Shown piece after piece: positions 47,255 through 56,185 of a stretch of 64,000 nt of DNA (the stretch's first letter is position 1; each line of letters opens with the position of its first letter). The position numbers and the translations under genes were made by a program. Under the pieces are notes generated by a model. It made no database searches and was not told where the DNA came from. It was given only the letters and a program-made list of their open reading frames with translations. Source of the stretch: Subtercola lobariae (GTDB taxonomy: Bacteria > Actinomycetota > Actinomycetes > Actinomycetales > Microbacteriaceae); contig NZ_BMGP01000003.1 in assembly GCF_014640255.1 (NCBI RefSeq), positions 248,001-312,000 of the forward strand, read 5' to 3'.

Positions 47255-48454
47255 TTACGCCTTCTCGAGCGCGGGTTCGCTGTCGAACCCCGAATCGTCG
47301 AGCCCCGCCGCCACGGCAGCGTCATGGACGCCCGCCGCCACCTCATCGGGCGCGTCTTCGAGCCCGAAGCCGTGCTCCACCGCCCAGCTCACCCACACCT
47401 CGGCGCCGACATGCACTACGGGCCCGAACACCATGTTCTGCGCGAACACCACCACATCGCCCGCACCAGGGATCGCGATGACATACTGCGTGCTGACACC
47501 GCTGAACGACACGTCGACCACGCGGCCCGAGCCGAGCACGTTGCGCCCGGCCTCGGCCACCGGCGCCGACGTCAGCAGCGTGAGCTTCTCCGGGCGCACG
47601 CCCACCGTCACGGTGCCCGACCGTCGCGGGGCGCGGGCCACGGGCACGGTAATGGATGCACTGCCCAGGGCCACCGTCAGTGCATCCGGTGTCGTGCCCG
47701 ACACCTGCCCCGTGAAAAGGTTCGACTGACCCAAGAAGTTAGCGACGAACGCCGTACGGGGCAGTTCGTAGAGTTCTTCGGGGGCACCCATCTGCTCGAT
47801 CTGGCCCTTGTTCATGACCGCGATGGTGTCGGCCATGGTCATCGCCTCTTCTTGGTCGTGGGTGACGTGCAAGAAGGTGAGCCCCACCTCGGTCTGAATG
47901 TCTTTCAGTTCGAGCTGCATCTGGCGCCGCAGTTTCAGGTCGAGGGCGCCGAGCGGCTCGTCGAGCAGCAGCAGTGCCGGCCGATTCACTATGGCGCGGG
48001 CCAGCGCAACGCGCTGCTGCTGCCCACCCGAGAGCGAACCCGGCTTGCGCGCGGCGAGATGGTCGAGCTCCACCAGCCGAAGGGCTTCGTGCGCCTTCTC
48101 GACCGGCGACGCGATGCTGCGCCGCCGCAGCCCGAAGGCGACGTTCTCGAGCACGGTCATGTGCGGAAAAAGCGCGTACGACTGAAAGACAGTGTTCACC
48201 GGGCGCTGGAACGGCTTTGTCGATGTGACGTCTTTGCCGCCGATGAGAATGCGCCCGGCGGTGGGTTCTTCGAGCCCGGCCACCAGCCGAAGCGTCGTGG
48301 TCTTGCCGCAGCCCGATGGCCCGAGCAAGGCGAAGAACGACCCCTCGGGAATGAACAAGTCAAGCGATTCGATGGCCGTGAAGCCGGGAAAGCGCTTCTG
48401 AATGCCTACCAGCTCGAGGTCGGCGCCCTTTTCGGCGAAGGTACCCGTTGCCAC
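47255..48454 (-). CDS. potA: Polyamine-type ABC transporter ATPase (PotA-like)
   Basis: This 399-residue ATPase has Walker A (GPSGCGKTT), Q-loop, signature LSGGQQQRVALARAI, Walker B (LLLLDEPLGALD) and H-loop (FLHVTHDQEEAMTMAD), followed by the C-terminal TOBE regulatory domain. It powers the importer. The GTG start overlaps the potD stop by one base (TAGTG), showing translational coupling. Confidence 0.92.
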   Translation of the reverse strand: MATGTFAEKGADLELVGIQKRFPGFTAIESLDLFIPEGSFFALLGPSGCGKTTTLRLVAGLEEPTAGRILIGGKDVTSTKPFQRPVNTVFQSYALFPHMTVLENVAFGLRRRSIASPVEKAHEALRLVELDHLAARKPGSLSGGQQQRVALARAIVNRPALLLLDEPLGALDLKLRRQMQLELKDIQTEVGLTFLHVTHDQEEAMTMADTIAVMNKGQIEQMGAPEELYELPRTAFVANFLGQSNLFTGQVSGTTPDALTVALGSASITVPVARAPRRSGTVTVGVRPEKLTLLTSAPVAEAGRNVLGSGRVVDVSFSGVSTQYVIAIPGAGDVVVFAQNMVFGPVVHVGAEVWVSWAVEHGFGLEDAPDEVAAGVHDAAVAAGLDDSGFDSEPALEKA

Positions 48455-49686
48455 TACGAGCCCAGCAGAATCTTCTGGAACTGCGCATCGTAGTTCGTCT
48501 CTTCGGTGGGGGTGAGCGTGCGGAAGATGTGCACGGTCGACAGCGTGTCAGCGTCGGGGAAGATCAGCTGGTTCGACGCGAGGTCGGGGTCGATGGCATC
48601 CATCGCCTCTTTCGCACCGTCGACCGGCGAAATGTAATTCACCCAGGCGGCCAGTTCAGCAGCGACCTCCGGCTCGTAATAGTAGTTCATGACGGCCTCG
48701 GCGTTGGCCTTGTGCTTCGAGCCCATCGGCACGACGAAGGTGTCGTTCCAGAGCGTTCCACCCGAGTCGGGAATGGCGAACTGCCACTTGTTGCCGGCCG
48801 TCGCGTTCAGCGAGGTGATGTCGCCTGACCAGCAGATGGCGGCGAACGTGTCTTCGTTCTGCAGGTCGTTGAGGTACTGATTGCCCTTGATGTTGCGCAC
48901 CTGGCCGTTCGACACCTGCTCGGTGAACGCATCGACGGCCTTGCCGTACTCGTTGTCACCCCAGCTGCCGGTGATGTCGACGCCCTGCGAGAGCATGATC
49001 AGGCCCATCGTGTCGCGCATCTCTGAAAGCACGCCGACGCGGCCCTTCAAGTCGGGGCTCCAGAGGTCGCTGATGCTCTTCAGCCCGTTGGGTACCTTCT
49101 CGGTGTTCCAGCAGATGCCCGCGAATCCGCCCTGCCAGGGCAGCGAAAGCTGTCGGCCCTTGTCGAAGTCGGGGTTCGCGAAAGCCGAAGAAAGGTTCGA
49201 GATGTTCGGAATCTTCGCATGGTCGAGCGTCTGAATGTAGCCGAGGCGCACCAGGCGGGCGACCATCCAATCGGTGAGACACACGGTGTCGGTGCCGATG
49301 TCTTGCCCCAGCGCGAGCTGATCTTTGACCTTCGCGTAGTAGGTGTTGTTGTCGTCGACAGCCACGTTGTAGGTGACAGTGATGCCCGACTGCTGCTGAA
49401 ACGCCACGAGCGTGGGGTAGTTGCCTTCGTCGTCTTCATCCATGTAGGAAGGCCAGTTGTCCCACACGAGCGTCTTCTCGGTGGCCGACACGTCGGTTGC
49501 CGGGGTCAGCGCCGCCTTTGCCGCGGTGGTCGGTGCGCAGGCGGCAAGTGTCAGCGCACCTGCGCCGAGACCCACAGCGCCGAGAAACCCGCGCCGGGTC
49601 ATGCCGAGGCGTTTCGCCCGTTGCATGGCTTGAGAATGCTTGATGGCTTCGATGATCATCGGGTCTTGTGGCGGTTGTAACGGCAT
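48454..49686 (-). CDS. potD: Polyamine-type substrate-binding lipoprotein (PotD-like)
   Basis: This protein of about 410 residues has a twin-arginine-like lipoprotein signal (MTRRGFLGAVGLGAGALTLAACA) and a periplasmic-binding fold with VWDNWPSYMDEDDEGNYPTLVAFQQQSGITV near the N-terminus, as in PotD/PotF. Acidic and aromatic residues usual for polyamine binding are present, but the ligand (putrescine or spermidine) cannot be fixed. The ATG at 49686 has an AGGAG site 12 nt upstream; a longer frame (49779) is rejected. Confidence 0.88.
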   Translation of the reverse strand: MPLQPPQDPMIIEAIKHSQAMQRAKRLGMTRRGFLGAVGLGAGALTLAACAPTTAAKAALTPATDVSATEKTLVWDNWPSYMDEDDEGNYPTLVAFQQQSGITVTYNVAVDDNNTYYAKVKDQLALGQDIGTDTVCLTDWMVARLVRLGYIQTLDHAKIPNISNLSSAFANPDFDKGRQLSLPWQGGFAGICWNTEKVPNGLKSISDLWSPDLKGRVGVLSEMRDTMGLIMLSQGVDITGSWGDNEYGKAVDAFTEQVSNGQVRNIKGNQYLNDLQNEDTFAAICWSGDITSLNATAGNKWQFAIPDSGGTLWNDTFVVPMGSKHKANAEAVMNYYYEPEVAAELAAWVNYISPVDGAKEAMDAIDPDLASNQLIFPDADTLSTVHIFRTLTPTEETNYDAQFQKILLGS

Positions 49687-49791
49687 CGGTGAGTTCACTC
49701 CTCGGCTGAGCGATCGGGGCGGCCAAAATGGGTGACTCGATACTCGCATACCCCGGGGCACAATCACACCAAAACCCACGAAATGGGCAAT

Positions 49792-49831
49792 GTCGAAACA
49801 TAATCTTCACGAAATCAGTATGCGTTTCGAC
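49792..49831. promoter_or_regulatory. GTCGAAAC inverted repeat upstream of potD
   Basis: GTCGAAAC (49792-49799) is mirrored by GTTTCGAC (49824-49831) across 24 nt in an AT-rich part of the 236-bp gap before potD. It may be a regulatory site; no regulator is known. Confidence 0.4.
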
Positions 49832-49922
49832 TTTTCACCGACGATTTCGTTGCTGGCTCTTTTTCGACGCCCAGCGGATGCCCGGCAGTCGCGACCCCCG
49901 GCGGCAAACCTGCATGCGGGGC

Positions 49923-50705
49923 TCAGCCCGCGGCCACGTCGATCACCAGAACGGTCACGTTGTCGCGCCCGCCATTCGTCAGCGCGGCCTCGACCAGTGA
50001 TGACGCGGTCTGCCACGCCGACCCCTCGCGCCCGAGGTAGTGCGCGATTCCGTGGTCGGTGAGTTCTTTCGTCAGCCCATCGCTGCAGATCAGAATGCGC
50101 TGGCCGGCAATGATGTCGAGCAGCGAGTAGTCGGGCACCGGCTTCTCATGAAACCCCACCGCCCGGGTGATGATGTTGCTGTCGGGATGGGTTTCGGCCT
50201 GTTCGGCAGTGATCAGCCCGGCATCCACCAGCTCTTGCACCACAGAATGGTCGACCGTGAGGCGTGCGAGCGACCCGTCGAGGTACTGATACACCCGCGA
50301 ATCGCCGATGTTGAACACGGCCCACGTCGGTTCGCCGTCGACCAGGTTGAGCGCGACACCGGTCACGGTGGTTCCGGTGCCCAGGGTCGTGGTGTCGCCC
50401 ACCAGGTCGATGTCGGTGAGTGCAAGCGACAGGGCCTCGTCGATGACGTCGCCGGTGGTGAACGGGTCTGCTCCCAGCTGACCGAGCCGCTTGACCACGG
50501 CATCGCTGGCGACATCGCCCGCCGCGTGGCCGCCCATGCCGTCTGCCACGGCGAAAATGGGCGGATGCGCGACCACGCTGTCTTCGTTGACCGCCCGCCG
50601 CCTGCCGATGTCGGTCAGAGCGGCCCACGAGACCACGAACGACCGCGACGGCGTCGTTGGGCTGGTGACTCGGAACGTCGCTGTTCTCTCGCCGATCTGC
50701 GTCAC
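49923..50705 (-). CDS. PP2C-type serine/threonine protein phosphatase
   Basis: This protein of about 260 residues has the PPM phosphatase motifs in order: DIGRRRAVNEDS, AVADGMGGHAAGDVAS, FNIGDSRVYQY, ITRAVG, ILICSDGLTKEL and GGRDNVTVLVIDV, including the Asp metal ligands. It opposes Hanks-type kinases. The open frame continues upstream to 51191 antisense-like over the ALDH gene, but the GTG at 50705 with a purine-rich leader is the likely start. It separates the importer from the catabolic genes and may be unrelated to polyamines. Confidence 0.9.
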   Translation of the reverse strand: MTQIGERTATFRVTSPTTPSRSFVVSWAALTDIGRRRAVNEDSVVAHPPIFAVADGMGGHAAGDVASDAVVKRLGQLGADPFTTGDVIDEALSLALTDIDLVGDTTTLGTGTTVTGVALNLVDGEPTWAVFNIGDSRVYQYLDGSLARLTVDHSVVQELVDAGLITAEQAETHPDSNIITRAVGFHEKPVPDYSLLDIIAGQRILICSDGLTKELTDHGIAHYLGREGSAWQTASSLVEAALTNGGRDNVTVLVIDVAAG

Positions 50706-50790
50706 GCGAATTCTCTCTCTGACCAGCCGTCGATTGCGGGTGCAACAGCTTCTCGACATAACTGTAGACGAGAGTTCAGGCCCCGAAAAC

Positions 50791-52224
50791 TCAGCCGATG
50801 TATGACATGACGTGCTTGATGCGCGTGTAGTCCTCGAATCCGTACATCGACAGGTCTTTTCCGTAGCCCGAGTGCTTGAATCCGCCGTGCGGCATCTCGG
50901 CCACGAGTGGAATGTGGGTGTTGATCCACACGCAGCCGAAGTCGAGGTTCTTGGCGAACCGCATGGCGCGGCTGTGGTCTTTCGTCCACACCGATGATGC
51001 GAGGCCGAACTCCACATCATTCGCCCACCAGAGCGCCTGAGCCTCGTCGGTGAACTTCTGTACGGTGATGACCGGGCCGAAGATCTCGGTCTGAATGGCC
51101 TCGTCGGTCTGGTGCAGGCCCGACACGATGGTCGCCTCGTAGAAGTAGCCCGTGTCGCCTTGGCGGTGACCACCGAGCTCGATGTTCGCATTGTCGGGCA
51201 GTCGGTCGATGAAGCCGGTGACCCGGTCGAGCTGGTTCTGGTTGTTCACCGGGCCGAACAAAATGCCATCGGTGCTCGGCGCCCCGGTCAGCGCGTTCTC
51301 CTTGGCGTACGCGGCCAGAGCCACCACGAATTCGTCGTGGATGCCCGCCTGCACGAGAAGGCGTGTCGCCGCCGTGCAGTCTTGCCCCGCGTTGAAGAAC
51401 CCCGCGGCCACGATGCCCTCAATCGCCAGCGGAATGTCGGCGTCGTCGAACACGATCACGGGCGCCTTACCGCCGAGTTCGAGATGCACCCGCTTCAGAT
51501 CGGCAGACGCGGCCTTCGCCACCTCCATACCGGCTCGAACCGAACCCGTGATCGAGACCATCTGCGGGGTGCGATTCTCGATCATCCCGGCGCCCGTCGA
51601 ACGGTCGCCCGTGATCACGTTCAACACGCCCGGCGGCAAGAACTCGGCCGCCACCTCAGCGAGCAGCAGCGTCGAGGCCGGCGTGGTGTCAGATGGCTTG
51701 AGCACGGTCGTGTTGCCCGCTGCCAGGGCGGGGGCGAACTTCCACACCGCCATGTTCAGCGGGTAGTTCCAGGGGGTGACCTGACCGATCACGCCAATGG
51801 GTTCGCGCCGGATGAACGAGGTGAAGTCTTTGAGATACTCGCCCCCCGCGCGCCCCTCCAAAACGCGAGCCGCCCCCGCGAAGAACCTGATCTGGTCGAC
51901 CGACACCAAGATCTCGTCGGCGACGATGGAGCCGCGCGGTTTGCCGGTGTCGAGCGACTCGGCGTCGGCAAAGTCTTCGGCTCGGGCCTCCATGGCGTCG
52001 GCGATGCGAAAAAGGGCTAGCTGCCGCTCTGACGGGGTCGACTCGCCCCAGCTCTCGAACGCGATCGCCGCGGCGCGATAGGCTCCGTCGATGTCGGCCG
52101 CGTTCGAGATGGGAGTGGTTGCGTAGACCTGCTCGGTGGCAGGATCAATGATGTCGAGGCGTCGATCGGCCGACGCATCCACGTATTCACCGTTGACGAA
52201 GTTCTTCAATTCACGAACGCTCAT
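50791..52224 (-). CDS. Gamma-aminobutyraldehyde dehydrogenase (ALDH family)
   Basis: This 477-residue NAD-dependent aldehyde dehydrogenase has the catalytic Cys (FFNAGQDCTAATR) and Glu (HLELGGKAPVIVF) and the cofactor site GSVRAG. The start MSVRELKNFVNGEYVDA and full-length similarity to PatD/Prr-type enzymes suggest oxidation of 4-aminobutanal to GABA. GabT encoded nearby would take the product further. It is divergent from the Lrp regulator across 124 bp. The ATG lies 6 nt after TAGGAT. Confidence 0.88.
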   Translation of the reverse strand: MSVRELKNFVNGEYVDASADRRLDIIDPATEQVYATTPISNAADIDGAYRAAAIAFESWGESTPSERQLALFRIADAMEARAEDFADAESLDTGKPRGSIVADEILVSVDQIRFFAGAARVLEGRAGGEYLKDFTSFIRREPIGVIGQVTPWNYPLNMAVWKFAPALAAGNTTVLKPSDTTPASTLLLAEVAAEFLPPGVLNVITGDRSTGAGMIENRTPQMVSITGSVRAGMEVAKAASADLKRVHLELGGKAPVIVFDDADIPLAIEGIVAAGFFNAGQDCTAATRLLVQAGIHDEFVVALAAYAKENALTGAPSTDGILFGPVNNQNQLDRVTGFIDRLPDNANIELGGHRQGDTGYFYEATIVSGLHQTDEAIQTEIFGPVITVQKFTDEAQALWWANDVEFGLASSVWTKDHSRAMRFAKNLDFGCVWINTHIPLVAEMPHGGFKHSGYGKDLSMYGFEDYTRIKHVMSYIG

Positions 52225-52236
52225 GCGGCCATCCTA
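52225..52236 (-). promoter_or_regulatory. Leaderless-type -10 box of the ALDH gene
   Basis: TAGGAT at 52231-52236 (minus strand), then GGCCGC, then the ATG. Confidence 0.5.
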
Positions 52237-52280
52237 ATGCGAAGCCGACATTCAGCACGAGGGCAATTTCTGTCGTTTTC

Positions 52281-52298
52281 ATAGGTCAAATGACGTAT
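52281..52298. promoter_or_regulatory. Candidate Lrp-type operator between ALDH and lrp genes
   Basis: ATAGGTCAAATGACGTAT is an 18-bp imperfect palindrome (arms ATA-G-GTCA and TGAC-G-TAT, one mismatch) in the middle of the divergent intergenic region. Confidence 0.55.
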
Positions 52299-52348
52299 TT
52301 CCTTCGGATTCGCTTGCCGATGCCTATTTTCACTGACAGAATCGAGCC

Positions 52349-52816
52349 ATGAGCACCAAGGCACGCGCGCCGCATCTCGACGAAACCTCAAAGGCCATCA
52401 TCGAGCAACTGCAAGACGATGGTCGCCGATCGTACGCCGAGATTGGCAAGGCCGTGGGGCTGAGCGAGGCCGCCGTCAGGCAGCGCGTGCAGAAGCTCAC
52501 CGAAACGGGCGTCATGCAGATCGTGGCCGTGACCGACCCGCTGCAACTCGGTTTCTATCGTCAAGCCATGGTGGGGCTCAAGGTCACAGGTGACACGCGA
52601 GTCATAGCGGATGCCCTGGCAGAACTCCCGGCGGTCGACTACGTCGTTCTCACCGCCGGTACCTTCGACATCATGGTCGAAGTGGTGTGCGAGAACGACG
52701 ACGACCTCATCTCCCTGCTGAACAACGACATCAGAACGCTGCCCGGGGTGCTGTCGACCGAGACCTTCGTCTATCTGAAGCTGCACAAGCAGCTCTACAA
52801 CTGGGGAACGAGATAA
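52349..52816 (+). CDS. Lrp/AsnC-family regulator
   Basis: This 155-residue feast/famine regulator has an N-terminal winged helix (IEQLQDDGRRSYAEIGKAVGLSEAAVRQRVQKLTETGVM) and a C-terminal RAM domain (FDIMVEVVCENDDDLISLLN) for effector-linked octamerisation. It is 3 nt from the next aminotransferase gene and divergent from the ALDH gene, so it probably controls both in response to an amine or its product. A CAGAAT box lies 6 nt before the ATG. Confidence 0.9.
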   Translation: MSTKARAPHLDETSKAIIEQLQDDGRRSYAEIGKAVGLSEAAVRQRVQKLTETGVMQIVAVTDPLQLGFYRQAMVGLKVTGDTRVIADALAELPAVDYVVLTAGTFDIMVEVVCENDDDLISLLNNDIRTLPGVLSTETFVYLKLHKQLYNWGTR

Positions 52817-52819
52817 CTC

Positions 52820-54265
52820 ATGACCATCACCGAATCAACGGCCGCGGCTGCAGCCGCTCGCGGAACAGGCGTCACCGACTCGTCGATCTCGTCGAAATTC
52901 GACGAAGCAGACCTGCAGCAGAAGGCGAAAGACCACCTGTGGATGCACTTCTCCCGTCAATCCGTCATGGAAGACGGCCACGGCGTGCCCATCATCGTCA
53001 AGGGTGAGGGCCACCACATCTGGGACAGCCAGGGCAAGAAGTACTTCGACGGCCTCTCGGGCCTCTTCGTGGTGAACGCCGGGCACGGGCGGCAGCGGCT
53101 TGCCGAGGTTGCGGCGAAGCAAGCCGCTGAGCTCTCGTTCTTTCCGTTGTGGTCGTACGCGCATCCGTCGGCCATCGAGCTTGCCGACAGACTCGCCGAC
53201 TACGCCCCTGGCGACTTGAACCGCGTCTTCTTCTCCACCGGCGGCGGCGAGGCCGTGGAAACCGCATTCAAGCTGGCGAAGTACTACTGGAAGCTGCAGG
53301 GCCGGCCCACCAAGCACAAGGTGATCTCGCGCAACGTCGCCTACCACGGCACGCCGCAGGGTGCGTTGGCGATCACCGGCATTCCGGCCATGAAAGAGAT
53401 GTTCGAGCCGGTCACCCCCGGCGGCTTTCGGGTGCCGAACACGAACTTCTACCGCGCGCCGGAGCACGCCGACAATCTCGAAGAGTTCGGCGTCTGGGCG
53501 GCGAACCGCATCGAAGAGATGATCGAGTTCGAGGGGCCCGAAACGGTGGCCGCGGTGTTCTTAGAGCCGGTGCAGAACTCGGGTGGCTGCTTTCCGCCGC
53601 CCCCTGGCTATTTTCAGCGAGTGCGCGAGATCTGCGACAAGTACGACGTGCTGCTGGTCAGCGACGAGGTCATCTGCGCGTTCGGCCGCATCGGCCACAT
53701 GTTCGCCTGCGACGAGTACGGCTACGTGCCCGACATGATCACTTGCGCAAAGGGTATGACGAGCGGGTACTCCCCTATCGGCGCCACTATCGTCTCCGAT
53801 CGCGTCTATGAGCCGTTCAAGCACGGAAACACGTCGTTCTACCACGGCTACACGTTCGGCGGGCATCCGGTGTCTGCTGCTGTGGCGCTCGAGAACCTCG
53901 ACATTTTCGAAGAGGAGAAGCTGAACGAACGGGTGCGGGCTAACTCGCCCGCGTTTCGTTCGACGCTCGAGAAGCTCAACGATCTGCCGATCGTGGGCGA
54001 TGTACGCGGCGACGGCTATTTCTTCGGCATCGAACTCGTCAAAGACAAGGTCACCAAAGAGACGTTCGACGACGATGAGTCAGAGCGCCTGTTGCGCGGC
54101 TTCTTGTCGAAGGCGCTCTTCGAGGCCGGCCTCTACTGCCGGGCAGACGACCGGGGCGACCCCGTGATTCAGCTCGCGCCCCCGCTCACCATCGGCCAGC
54201 CCGAGTTCGACGAGATCGAGGGCATTCTGCGCTCGGTGCTCACCGAGGCCTGGGCGCAGCTGTAA
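52820..54265 (+). CDS. Omega-aminotransferase (putrescine-type, class III)
   Basis: This 481-residue PLP enzyme has the class III layout: STGGGEAVETAFKLAKYYW, the Schiff-base lysine in ITCAKGMTSGYSPIG, and YTFGGHPVSAAVALENL. It resembles SpuC-like or beta-alanine:pyruvate transaminases that move amino groups from diamines to pyruvate. The product of putrescine, 4-aminobutanal, would then go to the adjacent ALDH. An N-terminal Ala-rich stretch precedes the conserved KDHLWMHFSRQSVME. It is 3 nt from the Lrp gene. Confidence 0.88.
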   Translation: MTITESTAAAAAARGTGVTDSSISSKFDEADLQQKAKDHLWMHFSRQSVMEDGHGVPIIVKGEGHHIWDSQGKKYFDGLSGLFVVNAGHGRQRLAEVAAKQAAELSFFPLWSYAHPSAIELADRLADYAPGDLNRVFFSTGGGEAVETAFKLAKYYWKLQGRPTKHKVISRNVAYHGTPQGALAITGIPAMKEMFEPVTPGGFRVPNTNFYRAPEHADNLEEFGVWAANRIEEMIEFEGPETVAAVFLEPVQNSGGCFPPPPGYFQRVREICDKYDVLLVSDEVICAFGRIGHMFACDEYGYVPDMITCAKGMTSGYSPIGATIVSDRVYEPFKHGNTSFYHGYTFGGHPVSAAVALENLDIFEEEKLNERVRANSPAFRSTLEKLNDLPIVGDVRGDGYFFGIELVKDKVTKETFDDDESERLLRGFLSKALFEAGLYCRADDRGDPVIQLAPPLTIGQPEFDEIEGILRSVLTEAWAQL

Positions 54266-54531
54266 CTCGCCGCGCGATGTCAACTCCGCGCGCAGCGCCG
54301 CCTCCGCCCGCCGCGTCGCCTCCGCCCGCAGCGCCGCCTCTGCGCGCAGCGCCGCTTCCGCCCGCCGCGCCGTCGCGCCCGTCCCGCCCCCTCCGGGCCT
54401 CCCACTCCCGCCGCCGCCTTGCGGCTCCCCCGTGCCCAGGTGAGCCCATTGCGACTTGTTGAGCCTGGTAGACCGGTCTCATTTCGACGTAAGGGGCTCA
54501 CATACCGAGCCTCAGCTGACCCCACGAACGG
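54266..54531. other. GC-rich intergenic repeat region with palindrome
   Basis: About 150 bp of GCC-rich degenerate repeats (about 54286-54430) follow the aminotransferase gene. AGACCGGTCT (54470-54479) is a perfect palindrome, and GTGAGCCC (54440-54447) is mirrored by GGGCTCAC (54494-54501). A 61-codon frame here (54277-54462) has only Pro/Ala/Arg repeats and is judged non-coding. Confidence 0.6.
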
Positions 54532-56148
54532 ATGATCGTGCAGAACTACTGGAGCGAATGGGCTTCGAGCGAGCTGGCGCCGGGCGGGCATCCGCGGGCC
54601 GCACTCGAAGGTGACCTCGACGTCGACGTATGCATCGTGGGCGGCGGGCTCACCGGGTTGTGGACGGCCTACTACCTCGCCACAGCAGACCCTTCGCTCT
54701 CGATCGCGGTACTCGAGAAAGAGACGGTGGGATTCGGCGCCTCGGGGCGCAACGGTGGCTGGTGTTCGGCGCTGTTTCCGCGCTCGGCCGCGTCACTCGA
54801 GCGGGAGTATGGATTCTCGCAGGCCGTCGCCATGCGCCGCGCGATGATCGACACGGTGGCCGAAGTGGGCGCGGTGGTCGCCGCCGAGCACATTTCGTGC
54901 GATTTCGCACAGGGCGGCACCCTCGTCTACGCGATGAACTCGGTGCAGGTCGCGGCGGCGCGCGCCGACGTCGCCGAGGCGCGCCACTTCGGCGTCGACC
55001 AACTCGAGTACCGCGACTACGTCGCCGGCCCGGGGGCGTCTTCGGCCGACTACGCAGCGAGCTCACCTGCGGCGGCACAGAGGTCTGCAAGGGAGACGGT
55101 CGCCGGCGACGTCGCGGATGCGGCTCCGGCGGCTTTCGCGTCGTCGGGCCACCCTGCTGGGGCGCTCGGCGCCACCTTCGACCCGGCTTGCGCACGCCTG
55201 CACCCCGCGAAGCTGGTGCACGGGCTCGCCGCAGTCGTCGAGGCGCTCGGGGTCGCCATTTACGAGCACACCGAAGTCACGTCGTGGCGGCCGCGCGAAG
55301 CGACTGTGGCGACGCCGCGCACGAGCGACTCGCACGTAGCCGCGCCGACAACCGCGCCGGCATCGGCATTGGCATTGGCATTGGGCCGCGCCGACTCGCG
55401 CACCTCCCGCGAAACGCCCGGGACGCGCACGACCGTACGCGCCGAGCACATCGTCATCGCCACCGAGGCGTACGGCGCCCAGCTTCCCGGCGTCGGCCGC
55501 CGCATCATGCCGCTCTATTCGCTCATGATCGCGACCGAGCCGCTTCCCGACGCGTTCTGGCAGCAGGCCGGTCTGCCACACGGCACCACTTTCAGCGACT
55601 ACCGGCACCTGCTCATCTACGGGCAGCGCACGGCCGACAATAGGTTCGCGTTCGGCGGGCGCGGAGCGCGGTATCACTGGGGTTCGAGCATCCACTCGTC
55701 GTATGACCAGGTTCAGCGCGTGTTCGATCACCTGCGCAACACCCTCGTCGACCTCTACCCCGACGCGTTCGACGCTGAAATCACGCACCGATGGGGCGGT
55801 CCGCTCGGAGTCGCGCGCGACTGGCACGCCTCGGCGAGCTACAACCCGCGCACCGGTGTCGCGTTCGCGGGCGGATACGTGGGCGACGGGCTCAGCACCA
55901 CGAACCTGGCGGGACGCACCCTCACCGCACTCATCACGGGATCCGACGCGAGCCTGCTCCCACACAGCAACGACCTCACTCGTCTGCCGTGGGTGAACCA
56001 CCTCTCACCGCGTTGGGAGCCCGAGCCGCTGCGCTTCATCGGCGCAAACCTCGGCCTCGTATCGGCAGACCTCGCCGACCGCGAAGAATGGATGACCGGC
56101 CGCCCCTCCCGCACCGCGAAGCTGCTCGGGCCCCTCACCGGCCACTGA
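54532..56148 (+). CDS. FAD-dependent amine oxidoreductase (DAO family, PuuB-like)
   Basis: This 538-residue flavoprotein has the dinucleotide-binding motif VCIVGGGLTGLWTAYYLA at the N-terminus, the GFGASGRNGGWCSALFP segment near residue 72 typical of gamma-glutamylputrescine oxidoreductase/glycine-oxidase-like enzymes, and a C-terminal FAGGYVGDGLSTTNLAGRTL. It may oxidise a free or glutamylated polyamine. Two Ala/Ser/Thr-rich low-complexity inserts (about residues 166-215 and 268-305) interrupt the family alignment. No ribosome-binding site is clear. Confidence 0.83.
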   Translation: MIVQNYWSEWASSELAPGGHPRAALEGDLDVDVCIVGGGLTGLWTAYYLATADPSLSIAVLEKETVGFGASGRNGGWCSALFPRSAASLEREYGFSQAVAMRRAMIDTVAEVGAVVAAEHISCDFAQGGTLVYAMNSVQVAAARADVAEARHFGVDQLEYRDYVAGPGASSADYAASSPAAAQRSARETVAGDVADAAPAAFASSGHPAGALGATFDPACARLHPAKLVHGLAAVVEALGVAIYEHTEVTSWRPREATVATPRTSDSHVAAPTTAPASALALALGRADSRTSRETPGTRTTVRAEHIVIATEAYGAQLPGVGRRIMPLYSLMIATEPLPDAFWQQAGLPHGTTFSDYRHLLIYGQRTADNRFAFGGRGARYHWGSSIHSSYDQVQRVFDHLRNTLVDLYPDAFDAEITHRWGGPLGVARDWHASASYNPRTGVAFAGGYVGDGLSTTNLAGRTLTALITGSDASLLPHSNDLTRLPWVNHLSPRWEPEPLRFIGANLGLVSADLADREEWMTGRPSRTAKLLGPLTGH

Positions 56149-56185
56149 CACCCTGATTGCGCTCGAGTTGGCGCGCGGGCGGCTC

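Noticed and set aside
54277-54462. A 61-codon Pro/Ala/Arg-rich frame
   Set aside because: It is made of GC-rich degenerate repeats and has no start signal.
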